A stretch of DNA of 64,000 bases from Gibbula magus. Its lineage: Eukaryota; Mollusca; Gastropoda; Trochida; Trochidae. This document shows positions 9,701-18,305 of the stretch, piece after piece (the stretch's first letter is position 1; the number at the start of each line of letters is the position of its first letter). The notes beneath the pieces are model-generated. The model saw only the letters and a program-made list of their open reading frames with translations, made no database searches and was not told where the DNA came from. The translations under genes were made by a program, and so were the position numbers. The stretch is from assembly GCA_936450465.1 (NCBI GenBank), contig OW388300.1, positions 50,457,378 through 50,521,377 on the forward strand, read 5' to 3'.

Positions 9701-12434
9701 TGTCCATGTTATCGTTATTAACTCATTAAACTTGTCTTACAAGAAAAAGACATTGTGTATGGAACAGTATTGGTGTATTATTAAAAAGTACAATTTTCGA
9801 GCAGCTCCAACTAATTCAATTCAAGCATTTATTCTCTATTTTTTAAGAAATGTTAAAATACAATTTGAAATTCATCGCCCCAACGATGCGTAATAAACGA
9901 GGAAGTGATAAAGAAAATCAAGAAAAGTGCAGTTTTTGTTTCCTAATACCGAACTGTTATCGTGTTGTTTTTTTACGTTTGATTTTTAGAAAGTATAATA
10001 AATAAAAGCACACAAGCAAGCAGATTGTGAGATTTCAGAAGTGTTTTGCCTACCGAAAAATTACCAATGTGTGAAATAAATTGCTCATGACATCATACTT
10101 GCACCGGTACACACATATTGTTTATTACGTGAGTTATGTTTCACCAGTGGATTTATCAGCCAATGTATGTCAGGATGAAGATAGTTCCGCAACACTAATT
10201 GCCAGGCTTCTGAATTATACAGATTGAGTCAGCTGCCTTTACTGTAGCTGCTTTACAAGAGATTGAGCTCGTCTAGCGACCTGACAGTGACACCAACATG
10301 TTCATACTACTGCAGTCGTCTACACCAACCTGATTAGTTTAGACAGGACATATTGGTCTCTCTGTTCTTAACCCCGCGTTTAAAAACCATGAGAAAATAA
10401 TAGTTTGTGGCGTTCTTGACTGCTCTCAACTTAACATAGATTCTGAATATAAATCAAAAAGAAAGTTTAACCATTACGATGAACATGAAAAAAGTAGATA
10501 TGTATAAACATCGTTAACCGGAAATTGTGTTATTTCTCACAGCCCTGCTACGAAAAGGTCTTGGACTTCGCCTTCCAGGGAACTTGGTTTATTATCGTTG
10601 CACTCTCCAGTCTTGGATTCCATGTAAGTGTTGCCTTGTTTTATCAGTGTTGCACTCTACAGATTGGGATTCCATGTAAGTGTTGCCTTGTTTTATCAGT
10701 GTTGCACTCTCCAGTTTGGGATTCCGTGTAAGTGTTACCTTGGTTTATTATTGTTGCATTCACTAGTCTTGGATTCCATGTAAGTGTTTCCTTGGTTTAT
10801 TATTGTTGCACTCTACAGATTGGGATTCCATGTAGGTGTTGCCTTGTTTTATCAATGTTGCACTCTACAGATTGGGATTCCATTTAAGTGTTGCCTTGTT
10901 TTATCAATGTTGCACTCTACAGATTGGGATTCCATGTAAGTGTTGCCTTGTTTTATCAATGTTGCACTCTACAGTTTGGGATTCCATGTAAGTGTTGCCT
11001 TGTTGTATCAGTGTTGCACTCTACAGATTGGGATTCCATGTAAGTGTTGCCTTGTTGTATCAGTGTTGCACTCTACAGATCGGGATCCCATGTAACTGTT
11101 GCCTTGTTGTATCAGTGTTGCACTCTACAGATTGGGATCCCATGTAAGAGTTGCCTTGTTGTATCAGTGTTGCACTCTACAGATTGGGATCCCATGTAAG
11201 TGTTGCCTTGTTGTAACAGTGTTGCACTCTACAGATTGGGATTCCATGTAAGTGTTGCCTTGTTGTATCAGTGTTGCACTCTACAGATTGGGATCCCATG
11301 TAAGTGTTACCTTGGTTTATTATTGTTGCATTCACTAGTCTTGGATTCCATGTAAGTGTCGCCTTGGTTTATTATTGTTGCACTCACCAGTCTTGGATTC
11401 CATGTAAGTGTTATCTGGACATTATACCAATTCTCACTGATAGATAAAATCATAAACTGCAGACTGATTTTGTACAAAACTCACATGTGAGTCGATGCGA
11501 GGCTTATTGTACAAATACAATGCAATCATGATGTCACGGTAACCAGCCGCCGAGCCTTAATTTAGCGTATTTTCAATATTTATACGTTTTTCGAAATGTA
11601 GTACCCTATTGTCTCTAAATTCAGTCCTATTCTACCTCCCATAGACACGTGAGTGATTACATCTCACGGTGAGTTTTGAACTCGAAGATTTGACTCTTCT
11701 CATATGCATCCAAGTGGTTTCCAAAGGTTTCCGAAGGTTTCCTGTGTCTAAGTTGAGCTAAGGTTGGCAACGATAGCGCAACTTCTCACACTCAGAACTC
11801 GTTTGTGGTATCAGCGGCCTTGTATTTCGTTACTTAGAACACTTGCATTGTACATGTGTAAGATTAAAACAATTACTATCAGCTAAAGTCTTGTTTAATG
11901 GGAGAGCTGGCTTATAATATCAGGAAATACTATTCAAGTCTATATCTTAGTACAGCATCTGTTGCACAATGCCTTCACTTCATCTGGTGGTTAGGTGTTG
12001 GACTTAGACTCAAGGGTTTTGGTTTGAATTCCGTTTGCGAAAAATTAAAAAAATATGATATGACGATATTTACGCTTGACTGATCACCTCAGCATAATGT
12101 AAGACTGTTGATAATGTAAGACTGTTGATTTAGAGCAGACTCAGTGTCAGAGGTTTCGTTATTAACGTTCTCAAATAATGTCTTTATATCTGAGAGACTC
12201 AAAACAGATTTAAAGAGTGGGCCTAAAATAAAAAAGACAAGTCTATTGCTCTCTTCATTGTCATGTATTTGGGATAACATAACAAATGAAACCATATCGA
12301 TGGCCGTTATATGTACACGTCCAGATTCCTTTTCAGTGATATTCCAATTCATGTTCTCACAGACCCTGCTCGCTGTCTTCTCCTACGCCATTCTGAAGGA
12401 GACAGGAAACAAGAACAGTGTTGGAGCGGCCTAA
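2217..12434 (+). CDS. Tetraspanin gene 1, complete, seven coding exons
   Basis: Joined exons 2217-2279, 3357-3623, 4719-4793, 6303-6410, 9336-9509, 10543-10623 and 12363-12434 encode 279 aa, a normal tetraspanin length. All junctions are GT-AG and phase 0. TM1 spans exons 1 and 2 (about residues 8-36), TM2 about 73-98, TM3 111-131 and TM4 about 240-266. The large extracellular loop has the family hallmarks: CCG at 174-176, a second CC pair at 203-204, Cys216 and Cys231, which make six cysteines for the usual disulfides. Cys231 is in PCYEK where most family members have GC. Tetraspanins organise membrane microdomains and partner proteins at the cell surface or in vesicles; the partner here is unknown. 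The short C-terminal tail (KETGNKNSVGAA) is cytoplasmic. Intron 3 holds a 21-bp array, intron 4 a Tc1-type remnant and nested SINEs, and exon 6 ends inside a 52-bp array. Confidence 0.93.
2885..3066. mobile_element. Tc1-type end fragment with internal 36-bp tandem repeat
   Basis: CACAAAAGAAACG followed by a block ending near AATAATGCTGTTGGAGAAAG resembles the left end of the Tc1-type element at 6506-6600. From about 2932 a 36-bp unit (TGAAATAATGCTGTTGGAGA...) is repeated about 3.7 times with increasing divergence. It lies in intron 1 of tetraspanin 1 and has no coding capacity. Confidence 0.6.
3357..3623 (+). CDS. Tetraspanin 1, coding exon 2
   Basis: 89 codons from acceptor CCCCAG (3351-3356) to donor GTAAGT (3624). 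It encodes the rest of TM1, the small extracellular loop (about residues 37-71) and TM2 (ELVGGLAIVFIVIGCVFLFL, then GILGVAGACC). The CC pair after TM2 is a likely juxtamembrane palmitoylation site, as in other tetraspanins. Confidence 0.92.
4087..4260 (+). repeat. Dispersed repeat, copy 2 of 3
   Basis: Plus-strand copy of the repeat at 1-178 (minus) and 21408-21560 (plus), in intron 2 of tetraspanin 1. Shared blocks include GTGCATGTAAATGGGACGTG and ATGCAAGTTGAGTG. The rest of intron 2 (3624-4718) holds nothing else recognised. Confidence 0.6.
4719..4793 (+). CDS. Tetraspanin 1, coding exon 3 (TM3)
   Basis: 25 codons, YMLIIVIFLVAQVVFVVVLA then GDRKL, from acceptor TATTCCAG to donor GTAAGT (4794). 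This is the third membrane segment. The exon length is identical in all three paralogs. Confidence 0.92.
4891..6002. repeat. 21-bp minisatellite, about 53 copies
   Basis: Tandem 21-bp units (GTACAAGTCTCAGGTAGCATG and variants CTTAG, CTGAC, CTCAAGCAG) fill most of intron 3, starting about 97 bp after the exon 3 donor. The variant order is itself duplicated: the run starting at about 5233 recurs at about 5675, an offset of 21 units. Long ORFs on both strands (for example 425 codons, minus) exist only because 21 is divisible by three. Confidence 0.95.
6303..6410 (+). CDS. Tetraspanin 1, coding exon 4
   Basis: 36 codons (VTEPPKDALKQVFHTEYAGL, then EGQDTISLLWNVIMDG) covering helices A and B of the large extracellular loop. 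The acceptor is CTTCCAG and the donor GTGAGT (6411). It ends just before the CCG motif, a usual tetraspanin intron position. Confidence 0.92.
6497..7797 (+). mobile_element. Degraded Tc1/mariner-type transposon in intron 4
   Basis: Bounded by imperfect inverted ends (left CACTTGCAAAAGAAACGCC near 6506; right TTCTTTTGAGCATTAG near 7772) and containing a Tc1-type transposase remnant at 6947-7399. A TATATAAAAC box at 6921-6930 lies just upstream of that reading frame. A run of 28 G at 6689-6716 interrupts the left part. Its length of about 1.3 kb fits an original full-length Tc1 element that has since decayed. Confidence 0.75.
6947..7399 (+). pseudogene. Tc1-type transposase remnant
   Basis: 150 codons resembling the N-terminal and early catalytic part of Tc1 transposases: a helix-turn-helix-like start (HVERERAVGMVQQGATTTVI), then SRHTVYRRIRRYGIWGRRPY and the motif RVMFSDESRLCL, whose D is the first catalytic acidic residue. 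A further homologous piece, INANARHIRY followed by a stop, is readable in another frame near 7500-7546. The second and third catalytic positions are not intact. Compared with a usual length near 340 aa, the protein is truncated and shifted, so it cannot be active. Confidence 0.8.
8010..8380 (+). mobile_element. tRNA-derived SINE, split by a second SINE
   Basis: A tRNA-like head begins around AGCGGTGGCTGAATGAGTT (A-box-like) and resumes after the insertion as GTGTGGGTTCGAATCCCGC (B box, about 8348-8366). Removing 8060-8349 rejoins a tRNA-sized A-to-B spacing. The tail past 8370 is not clearly bounded. Confidence 0.65.
8060..8337 (+). mobile_element. tRNA-derived SINE inserted in another SINE, 12-bp target duplication
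   Basis: The element has a pol III A box (TAGCCAAGTGG) and B box (GGGTTCGAATCCCGCC) close to its start, then a body containing CACCGCAATGCATAGCCGC and a tail near AAGTGAAATATTTTT and CATTTAACCC. It is flanked by perfect 12-bp direct repeats ACTCTGAGGGTG at 8048-8059 and 8338-8349. The same body and tail recur at about 17985-18300. It is not a functional tRNA gene because it cannot form a normal acceptor stem. Confidence 0.8.
9336..9509 (+). CDS. Tetraspanin 1, coding exon 5 (CCG motif)
   Basis: 58 codons from acceptor ATTCAG to donor GTGAGT (9510), starting LQCCGIDG and including PAACCKTG and TSVC. It supplies five of the six loop cysteines. The intron before it (6411-9335) carries the Tc1-type remnant and SINEs; apart from those, 8380-9335 shows nothing recognised. 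Confidence 0.93.
10543..10623 (+). CDS. Tetraspanin 1, coding exon 6 (last loop Cys and start of TM4)
   Basis: 27 codons, PCYEKVLDFAFQGTWFIIVA then LSSLGFH, from acceptor TTCTCACAG to donor GTAAGT (10624). The length equals exon 6 of gene 2, which supports this donor over the 15 downstream repeat copies of it. Confidence 0.92.
10597..11412. repeat. 52-bp minisatellite that includes the exon 6 splice donor, 16 units
   Basis: The unit begins with the last 27 bp of exon 6 (GTTGCACTCTCCAGTCTTGG, then ATTCCAT), continues with GTAAGTG and the first intron bases, and repeats in strict 52-bp register: donor positions run from 10624 to 11404 (15 x 52). Most units keep GTAAGT; a few have GTAGGT, GTAACT or TTAAGT. 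Inner units also carry CACTCTACAG upstream, a weak acceptor-like string. The last two units look more like the true exon end than the central ones. Confidence 0.93.
11965..12045 (+). mobile_element. Degenerate tRNA-like SINE head
   Basis: TGGTGGTTAGGTGTTGGACT followed by TTTTGGTTTGAATTCCG aligns loosely with the A-box and B-box spacing of the SINE heads at 8060 and 17985. The B box is mutated. It lies in intron 6 of tetraspanin 1. Confidence 0.35.
12363..12434 (+). CDS. Tetraspanin 1, final coding exon
   Basis: 23 codons plus TAA, from acceptor TTCTCACAG: TLLAVFSYAILKETGNKNSV then GAA. It completes TM4 and gives a 12-residue cytoplasmic tail. Confidence 0.9.
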   Translation, partial: TLLAVFSYAILKETGNKNSVGAA

Positions 12435-13800
12435 AGCTCATCTCCAGGCGGGATCGAGACCCCTCTTTAAGTCTTTTAGTGAATCCCAACGTTAATCATC
12501 TTCGGTAACGTAAATATTTACAGGTAGACATGCGCCAGACACTATGTCTTCCACTTACAAGCAGGCGTAATTGAGACGATTTTGTATTTGGAAATTTCCT
12601 TTTTTCTTGTAAAGTAGAAATTTCTGTTTTCAGAGTGTATGTATGTCCCATACAGGATAGAGACTTGTTTTACGAATCTGTTGACCTACAATATGATAAT
12701 GTAGATTTTCCAATATGGATAATTTTTCCTGTAAAGTAAAACTTAGTTTTTTTTATGTTTCTGTAAAGGCCCGTGTGGACGGATCTTAAGATCAATCTTT
12801 ACAAGGCGTATGGATGTATCAGACACATGATCGAAGCTTGTTATACAATATGTTTTATTATTGGGAATTTTGAAATATCATTTCTTGTAAAATAGTCTTT
12901 CGGTTCTTTATGTAATGTTGTTTGTTAGTGAGTAAGCATCTCCAACTCCGAATTATTTTCAAAGGGGCAACAAGTGGTAAACCATTCATATTGCTGTGAA
13001 GGAATCACAATACAGCATGTCATTTGATGTGAGTGTTTACTTTCACACTATTCTAGTTATAAAACATACAGCTGGTTTTATCATTTAATAGCAACAACTA
13101 ATTGAGACGATTTATCCTTGTATTTGATTTCATCTTGAATGTTATACTTAGGGCCCCTCTTATTTATTTTGTATATCTGTAAAAAGAACACTCCTGCGTA
13201 GCAAGACAATACATTGGATGTCGTTTAAAAAAACTTTTGACATAGCTTTACTAAAAATAATATTTACGTACACTTGAAATATCAGATAATTCCACTTGTT
13301 GGCTTATTGAACATTTCTGTTAACGTTTTGTAAGAGCCGTAGTTCTACACTAAGGTTTTTAAAAAGAAAGGTCACTAAGTAAGTTCTACGTAGATCAGGG
13401 ATCAGTCTCATGAGAAGCTTATATGGGTGTTTTAGTATATGCGTATGCATGCTTTCAATTTCAACAGTGAAAGTAGATTGGTTGTTTTAACCATTCTGTA
13501 CATGTCATATGTTTTTGTTTGTTATCTTCTATTTGTTGACAAATACTCTCACTATTTTATTTCAAAACCCTTTCCTTTTATTTTGAATACAATAATATAT
13601 ACAAACTTACAAAATGAATTTGATTTCAGTATGAAGCTTTTGACCTTTCAAACCACATAGAGCGAGGTTTTGTAAATTATTAACTAATTACATAATTTCA
13701 TTCATTTCCAAATCAAAAACATCAAATTCCAAAATGTGTTGTTCTTTCGATGCTGACATTATCATGAATAAAACTTTAGAGAATCATTTTTTTTCTTATT
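12435..13800 (+). other. 3' UTR and flank of tetraspanin 1
   Basis: No gene is seen. AATAAA at 13767-13772, followed within about 20 bp by a T-rich run, is a candidate poly(A) signal, which would give a long 3' UTR. Nothing visible confirms which signal is used. Confidence 0.35.
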
Positions 13801-15090
13801 TTGTTTGTATTCAGTACAACACGAATAATCCCCTCATGATTTCTGTATTATGTTAAATTAACCAAATATGGTGCTACTTCCTTCGCCAGTGAAATAAACG
13901 TTTCACCGAACGAAGTTAGATGTTCAGTAATCGATCACCCACATCAATCAAGGGGGATGGGCAATAGAACGAGTTAAATATAATTTTTGCAACATTGCGA
14001 CGTCATAATCGTAACCATTGTGACGTCATAACCCACGACATACTATGTGCAGCGATTTACAATAGTACAAAATGCACGTATGTATATTTACTAGGTGTCT
14101 TTACTGGGCCAGCTGGTTACCAGAATATAGTATTCCTGCAGCAAGGCAATGACTTCATGGTTTTAAAAAAAGAATGCTATGTCGTCACCGCGTTACTGTG
14201 GAAGCAACGACTGTTGTTCTGGAAATACCATGTAAACAACACAGTCTGATCTTTACAAACAAAACCCAAGAAAAGAAACTTTCCGTTTGTACTTTGAATA
14301 AAGATCTTCTTATGAAATCCTTGTATAGTCAAAGAGAAAGCATGTAGAGCTAGAAAACGATGGCTTGTTTTCTACAGCATCAAAGGCAATAGTGTTTTTG
14401 GCATGCAATTTATATGGATGAAGTAATCTTTTTAAAAGACAAACTTCTAATAATAGCGATTTGATCAAGGGGACGTTTTTGTGGATAAGAATTACTTTTA
14501 CTTAAGTCTGATTTACATATACAAACCACCTATACTTATTCAGAAGGTAATGATCTTGTATAATGAATGATGTTATAATTTTGAAAAAAAGTTGTTTTTG
14601 ATAAAATCAATTTAATCATTTGGAACCTAAACAGTTGATTGTTATTTACCTCACATATATTGATATATACCAACTACCACACTAAAGTATAACTCATATC
14701 TTTAGGATATTACTAGTGCGTATAAAGGTCCTCCACTTTCCTTCTGTTCACAGTTCGACCAGCGAGAAGCATAGTATAGATAACGAAGGACTGTACCTCA
14801 CCCATGGAATATTAGCTTATAATGCTATTGACGCCCGATCTATCACGAGTCACATTCCAGGCTATTGACTATATATATAATGTAGGTATTGATTACGCCC
14901 TGTCGTGCAGTCCGTCAAACCATAAAGTGTCGTCACGGTTGTCTGTTTCTCATATATACCTTCCCCACCAGTATTTGTCTCTTATAAAGGAGCTGTAAGG
15001 CTTGTTTACACTTCAGATACACATCACGTTTGTCTTTCTCTGTGTACATGTATATACTGTTTTCACATACCCCTTTATAGTGTGTTCACC
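13801..15090. other. Intergenic, no gene recognised
   Basis: AT-rich. Two CRE-like palindromes occur close together at about 13999-14026 (CGACGTCATAA and GTGACGTCATAA). The ORF at 13995-14249 shows no family resemblance. Confidence 0.4.
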
Positions 15091-15094
15091 GCTC

Positions 15095-15175
15095 CCTCGT
15101 ATCGCCTTTATACTCCTTATACCGTCCTTATACTCCTTATAGCGCCTTTATACTCCTTATAGCGCGTCTACCCGC
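15095..15175. repeat. Short imperfect tandem repeat, about 18 bp
   Basis: CCTTTATACTCCTTATAGCG and variants are repeated about four times. It has no coding role. Confidence 0.6.
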
Positions 15176-15539
15176 GCACACCTTGGATGCTATTGTCCTT
15201 CTCTCTACATCTGTTTGTCCACTTTTCTTCTTTGAACTCAGTCTGCTTTTATCCCCTTGTACTATTTTTCTCATATCGTTTGTAACCTGACATCTTTTAA
15301 AAGACATTCGTATACTATTACCTTAGAGAGCATAAAACATGTTTACCCTTTTATACAAAATTTGATTGTGTTTTCCTTGCTGAAACTTTATAGAGCTTAA
15401 ATTATTTTTTTTTACCATTTTATACACAATGTTTTTTCCTAAACCAATTAGAATTATTTCTTTTTATTCGAATTCAACCAAATTTATGCATGTGGCATTC
15501 TCCTCCCACATAGGTTTCTCCGCTCATATTTTGTGAGAA

Positions 15540-15770
15540 CTCTGTGTAAACTTGGTCAATACAGGAAAACTGAGGCATTACATGATACAGGGCCAGAGTA
15601 ACAAAACTGAGCCAGTACATGAATATCGAGGCATTACAGGACACTAGGGTAGTGGAGGAAAACTGGCCAAGTACAAGAGGACTCGGATATGTCGGGAAAA
15701 CACTTGGCCATATTACATAAAACGTGGCCAATAAATGACAACTGGGCCATTATGGGATAAATGACAAGTG
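15540..15770. repeat. Highly degenerate tandem-like repeat
   Basis: Strings such as AAACTGAGGCATTACATGA, AAACTGAGCCAGTACATGA, AAACTGGCCAAGTAC and AACTGGGCCATTATGG recur every 20-40 bp. It looks like an old minisatellite that has decayed. ORFs on both strands here (15474-15731 minus, 15768-16073 plus) are not recognised. Confidence 0.45.
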
Positions 15771-16878
15771 AAGGAAAGCAATGCGATGGCCAGACCCAAA
15801 GTCACTCTATGTTATATTCTGGTTATATTATTGGCTTGTGTACACCATAACCACTTATACTCCCTGTATGGCTGCTACCCTCACCTCCTGTCACTGCCCT
15901 TATGGTGTATGACTCCTACTTATTTCAACTCGTGTTTATGTCCGTCCTGCTCAAGACACCCTTTAACTCCGTTAAACATCGTGATCCCCTTTATACCGCA
16001 TTTATATCTCAATAACATTAGACAATATTATAGAGGCTATCCTAAGTTCTTATTAACGTACTGTATGCACTGATAGTATACAGATGAAAAAGTAGAATTA
16101 ATAAAAAAATATAACAAGTATATAATGGCCTTTAATGACCTTATAGCTCTAGATACGCTACTGATTATACATATATATCATCATTGTACAGTGCATACCT
16201 TTTAACCTACATTTTTCCCTTATCACACTTATCCCATAAAATTAAGAAATCATAGTTCTAAAAGTCAATCCTTATACCTCTCACCGTTAAACCAATAATC
16301 CTTTACTTTGTGTATATTGTAAGATATCCCCTCACAAGCATTTACGTGTACGTACTTAACTCCTAAAGTCCGTACCCAAATACAACTAAATACATTCCTT
16401 CAACAACCCCCTCGTCCTACTTCCTCAACATACATACCCTGATAGAGTGTCCCTACCCCGAATATAACTGAAGCCTGCACCCCTAACAAGCCCTCCCCAC
16501 CCCCTCCCCCAACCAGGTACTCAAGCCTATCCCACCTGTTTGCCCTGTCACAAAAGTTTTCTCAGGTTACCCTTCTACCATGTCACGTGATCTTGTAATA
16601 TCACGTTTTGACCCACAATCCGTGGACATTCATACTCGAGAACACTGTTGGTTTAGAAGAAGGATTTGTCTTAATCGGAAAGTTCGTACATCGACTTTGA
16701 ATACAGGTGAGGCGACTTTAAAATTACCTGTGCTGTATGTTATAAAATGTGTAACTTGATCTTCAGTCGTAAGTACTGTGTTGGCTTTGAAGTCAGTTTA
16801 TGTCGAAACAGTCAAGTCAGGAGTAGGAAGGTCTTTATACATACTAGACTGCTGTGTTGCCGTTAAGTATAACAAATA

Positions 16879-16881
<3 letters not shown>

Positions 16882-16913
<32 letters not shown>
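16882..16913. repeat. (TA)n microsatellite
   Basis: About 16 TA dinucleotides in a row. The preceding 16080-16880 interval is AT-rich with C-rich patches near 16490-16510 and no recognised gene. Confidence 0.95.
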
Positions 16914-16915
<2 letters not shown>

Positions 16916-17042
16916 TAAAGCAATTATAAGATATGATATAAGTCGAGTTATTGGTAAACCGACAGTCAGAGAACTTCCACGCTAACATATGGTGTGTTTT
17001 GTTCGAAATGACAGGAAATTATCAGAGAAGCAAGATGTTTAG

Positions 17043-17176
17043 ATAGTCAACTTCTTTACTACAATGAATGTGACGTTTCGGTGTAGTTACGTTCACCTTT
17101 ACAAAGGAAGATATTAACGATGTTAGTTTCTACACCGAAACGTCGTATCGATTGCAATAGAGAAGTTGACTACCCA
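17043..17176. mobile_element. Small inverted-repeat element (MITE-like)
   Basis: Arms of about 46 bp face each other: TAGTCAACTTCTTTACTACA with ACGTTTCGGTGTA on the left, and TACACCGAAACGT with AGAAGTTGACTA on the right. The ends are TA-palindromic, so a TA target is possible. Total length is near 134 bp. No product. Confidence 0.65.
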
Positions 17177-17979
17177 TAAAAGGGGGTTTTCCTTCATCTG
17201 TACAACTTCAAACATGCCTCTCACAGAAGGCTTAATCACCATAATGATTTGTCAAACGACTTATATCTAAATTGAAATTATTAAGTGGCATAATTTTGAT
17301 TAAATATATTTACATGCACACTTTACAACTAAAATATAACGTGATACATTGTCTTGATTGACGATTTCAAGAAAACACTTTTCACATCCCAGTACTAGTA
17401 TGCATGCGTAAATGCGTAATTGCTCATAATCAGTGGCTTATATGCGTACATGAGTAAAACACGTTTAGATACAGATCAGTTCTAGAATAAGTGTATATGA
17501 CATTGAAGTAAATTGGTCCATGGTCATTAACAGAAGGTGTACTTAAAAAGTTTAATGAAAGAGATATATTAAGAATCTGTATGCATACACGCACGCTCCA
17601 CAGTTGATTGGGTAGATAAACATTACTTACACATGTACCTTAGATATATTTAAACGACTCTCGTGAGATAATGCGTTGTTATTTGTCATTACATTGATTT
17701 AGCATATACCCGTAGTTTTTTAATACTTATTTCGCAATACATTTAGTGCAATACAAGTTACATTCTCCCCAGCTAATTGTTTTGAAACTCCTAGTAAGAA
17801 AATACTTACACGTATGTATAGTTCTTACCACTGTGTTAGCGGCAAGAGAGTTTAGGAAATCTAGGCTTTTGGTATAATCAAAATTGACATTACAAAAGTG
17901 GCATTACAAGGTGTTGGAAAGTCGAAAATTGGAAGATTGGCTAGATTGCAGAGTGGAAATACACAGACCCAATTAAACC

Positions 17980-18305
17980 GGGGTTGTAGCTCAGTTGGTA
18001 GAGCGTTGAAGACCGAGTTCCGATTCCCGCTCGCGTCATAAGTATGGTAGTTGTTGATTCCTCGCTTGATGCTCAGCATTATGACGACAAAACAACGCTT
18101 GAACTGGAGCAAAATGCACAAATCGGAATTCCAACTGACATTGTGTTGCGGACAGTACCGAGTTGTTATTACCATTATTAAGTGTTCAAAGTCTTGTGAT
18201 TCACCGCAATGCATAGCCACATTGCGTTGCGGGATTTCTCCCTGCATGTAAGTGAAATACTCTTGATATCGGCGTATGCGTTAAACCCCACTTCACCTCA
18301 CCTCT
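17980..18305 (+). mobile_element. tRNA-derived SINE
   Basis: The head GGGTTGTAGCTCAGTTGGTA followed by GAGCGTTG (A box) and GAGTTCCGATTCCCGC (B box) resembles a tRNA. The body CACCGCAATGCATAGCCACA and tail AAGTGAAATACTCTTG and GCGTTAAACCCC match the SINE at 8060-8337. The two heads differ, so different tRNA-like promoters share one 3' body. Not a functional tRNA, since the acceptor stem does not pair. Confidence 0.75.

Noticed and set aside
15768..16073. 101-codon ORF beginning MKESNAMARP
   Set aside because: It overlaps the decayed tandem repeat, shows no domain and is probably chance.
17985..18040. Possible tRNA gene
   Set aside because: Same reasoning: a tRNA-like head of a SINE, with poor stem pairing.
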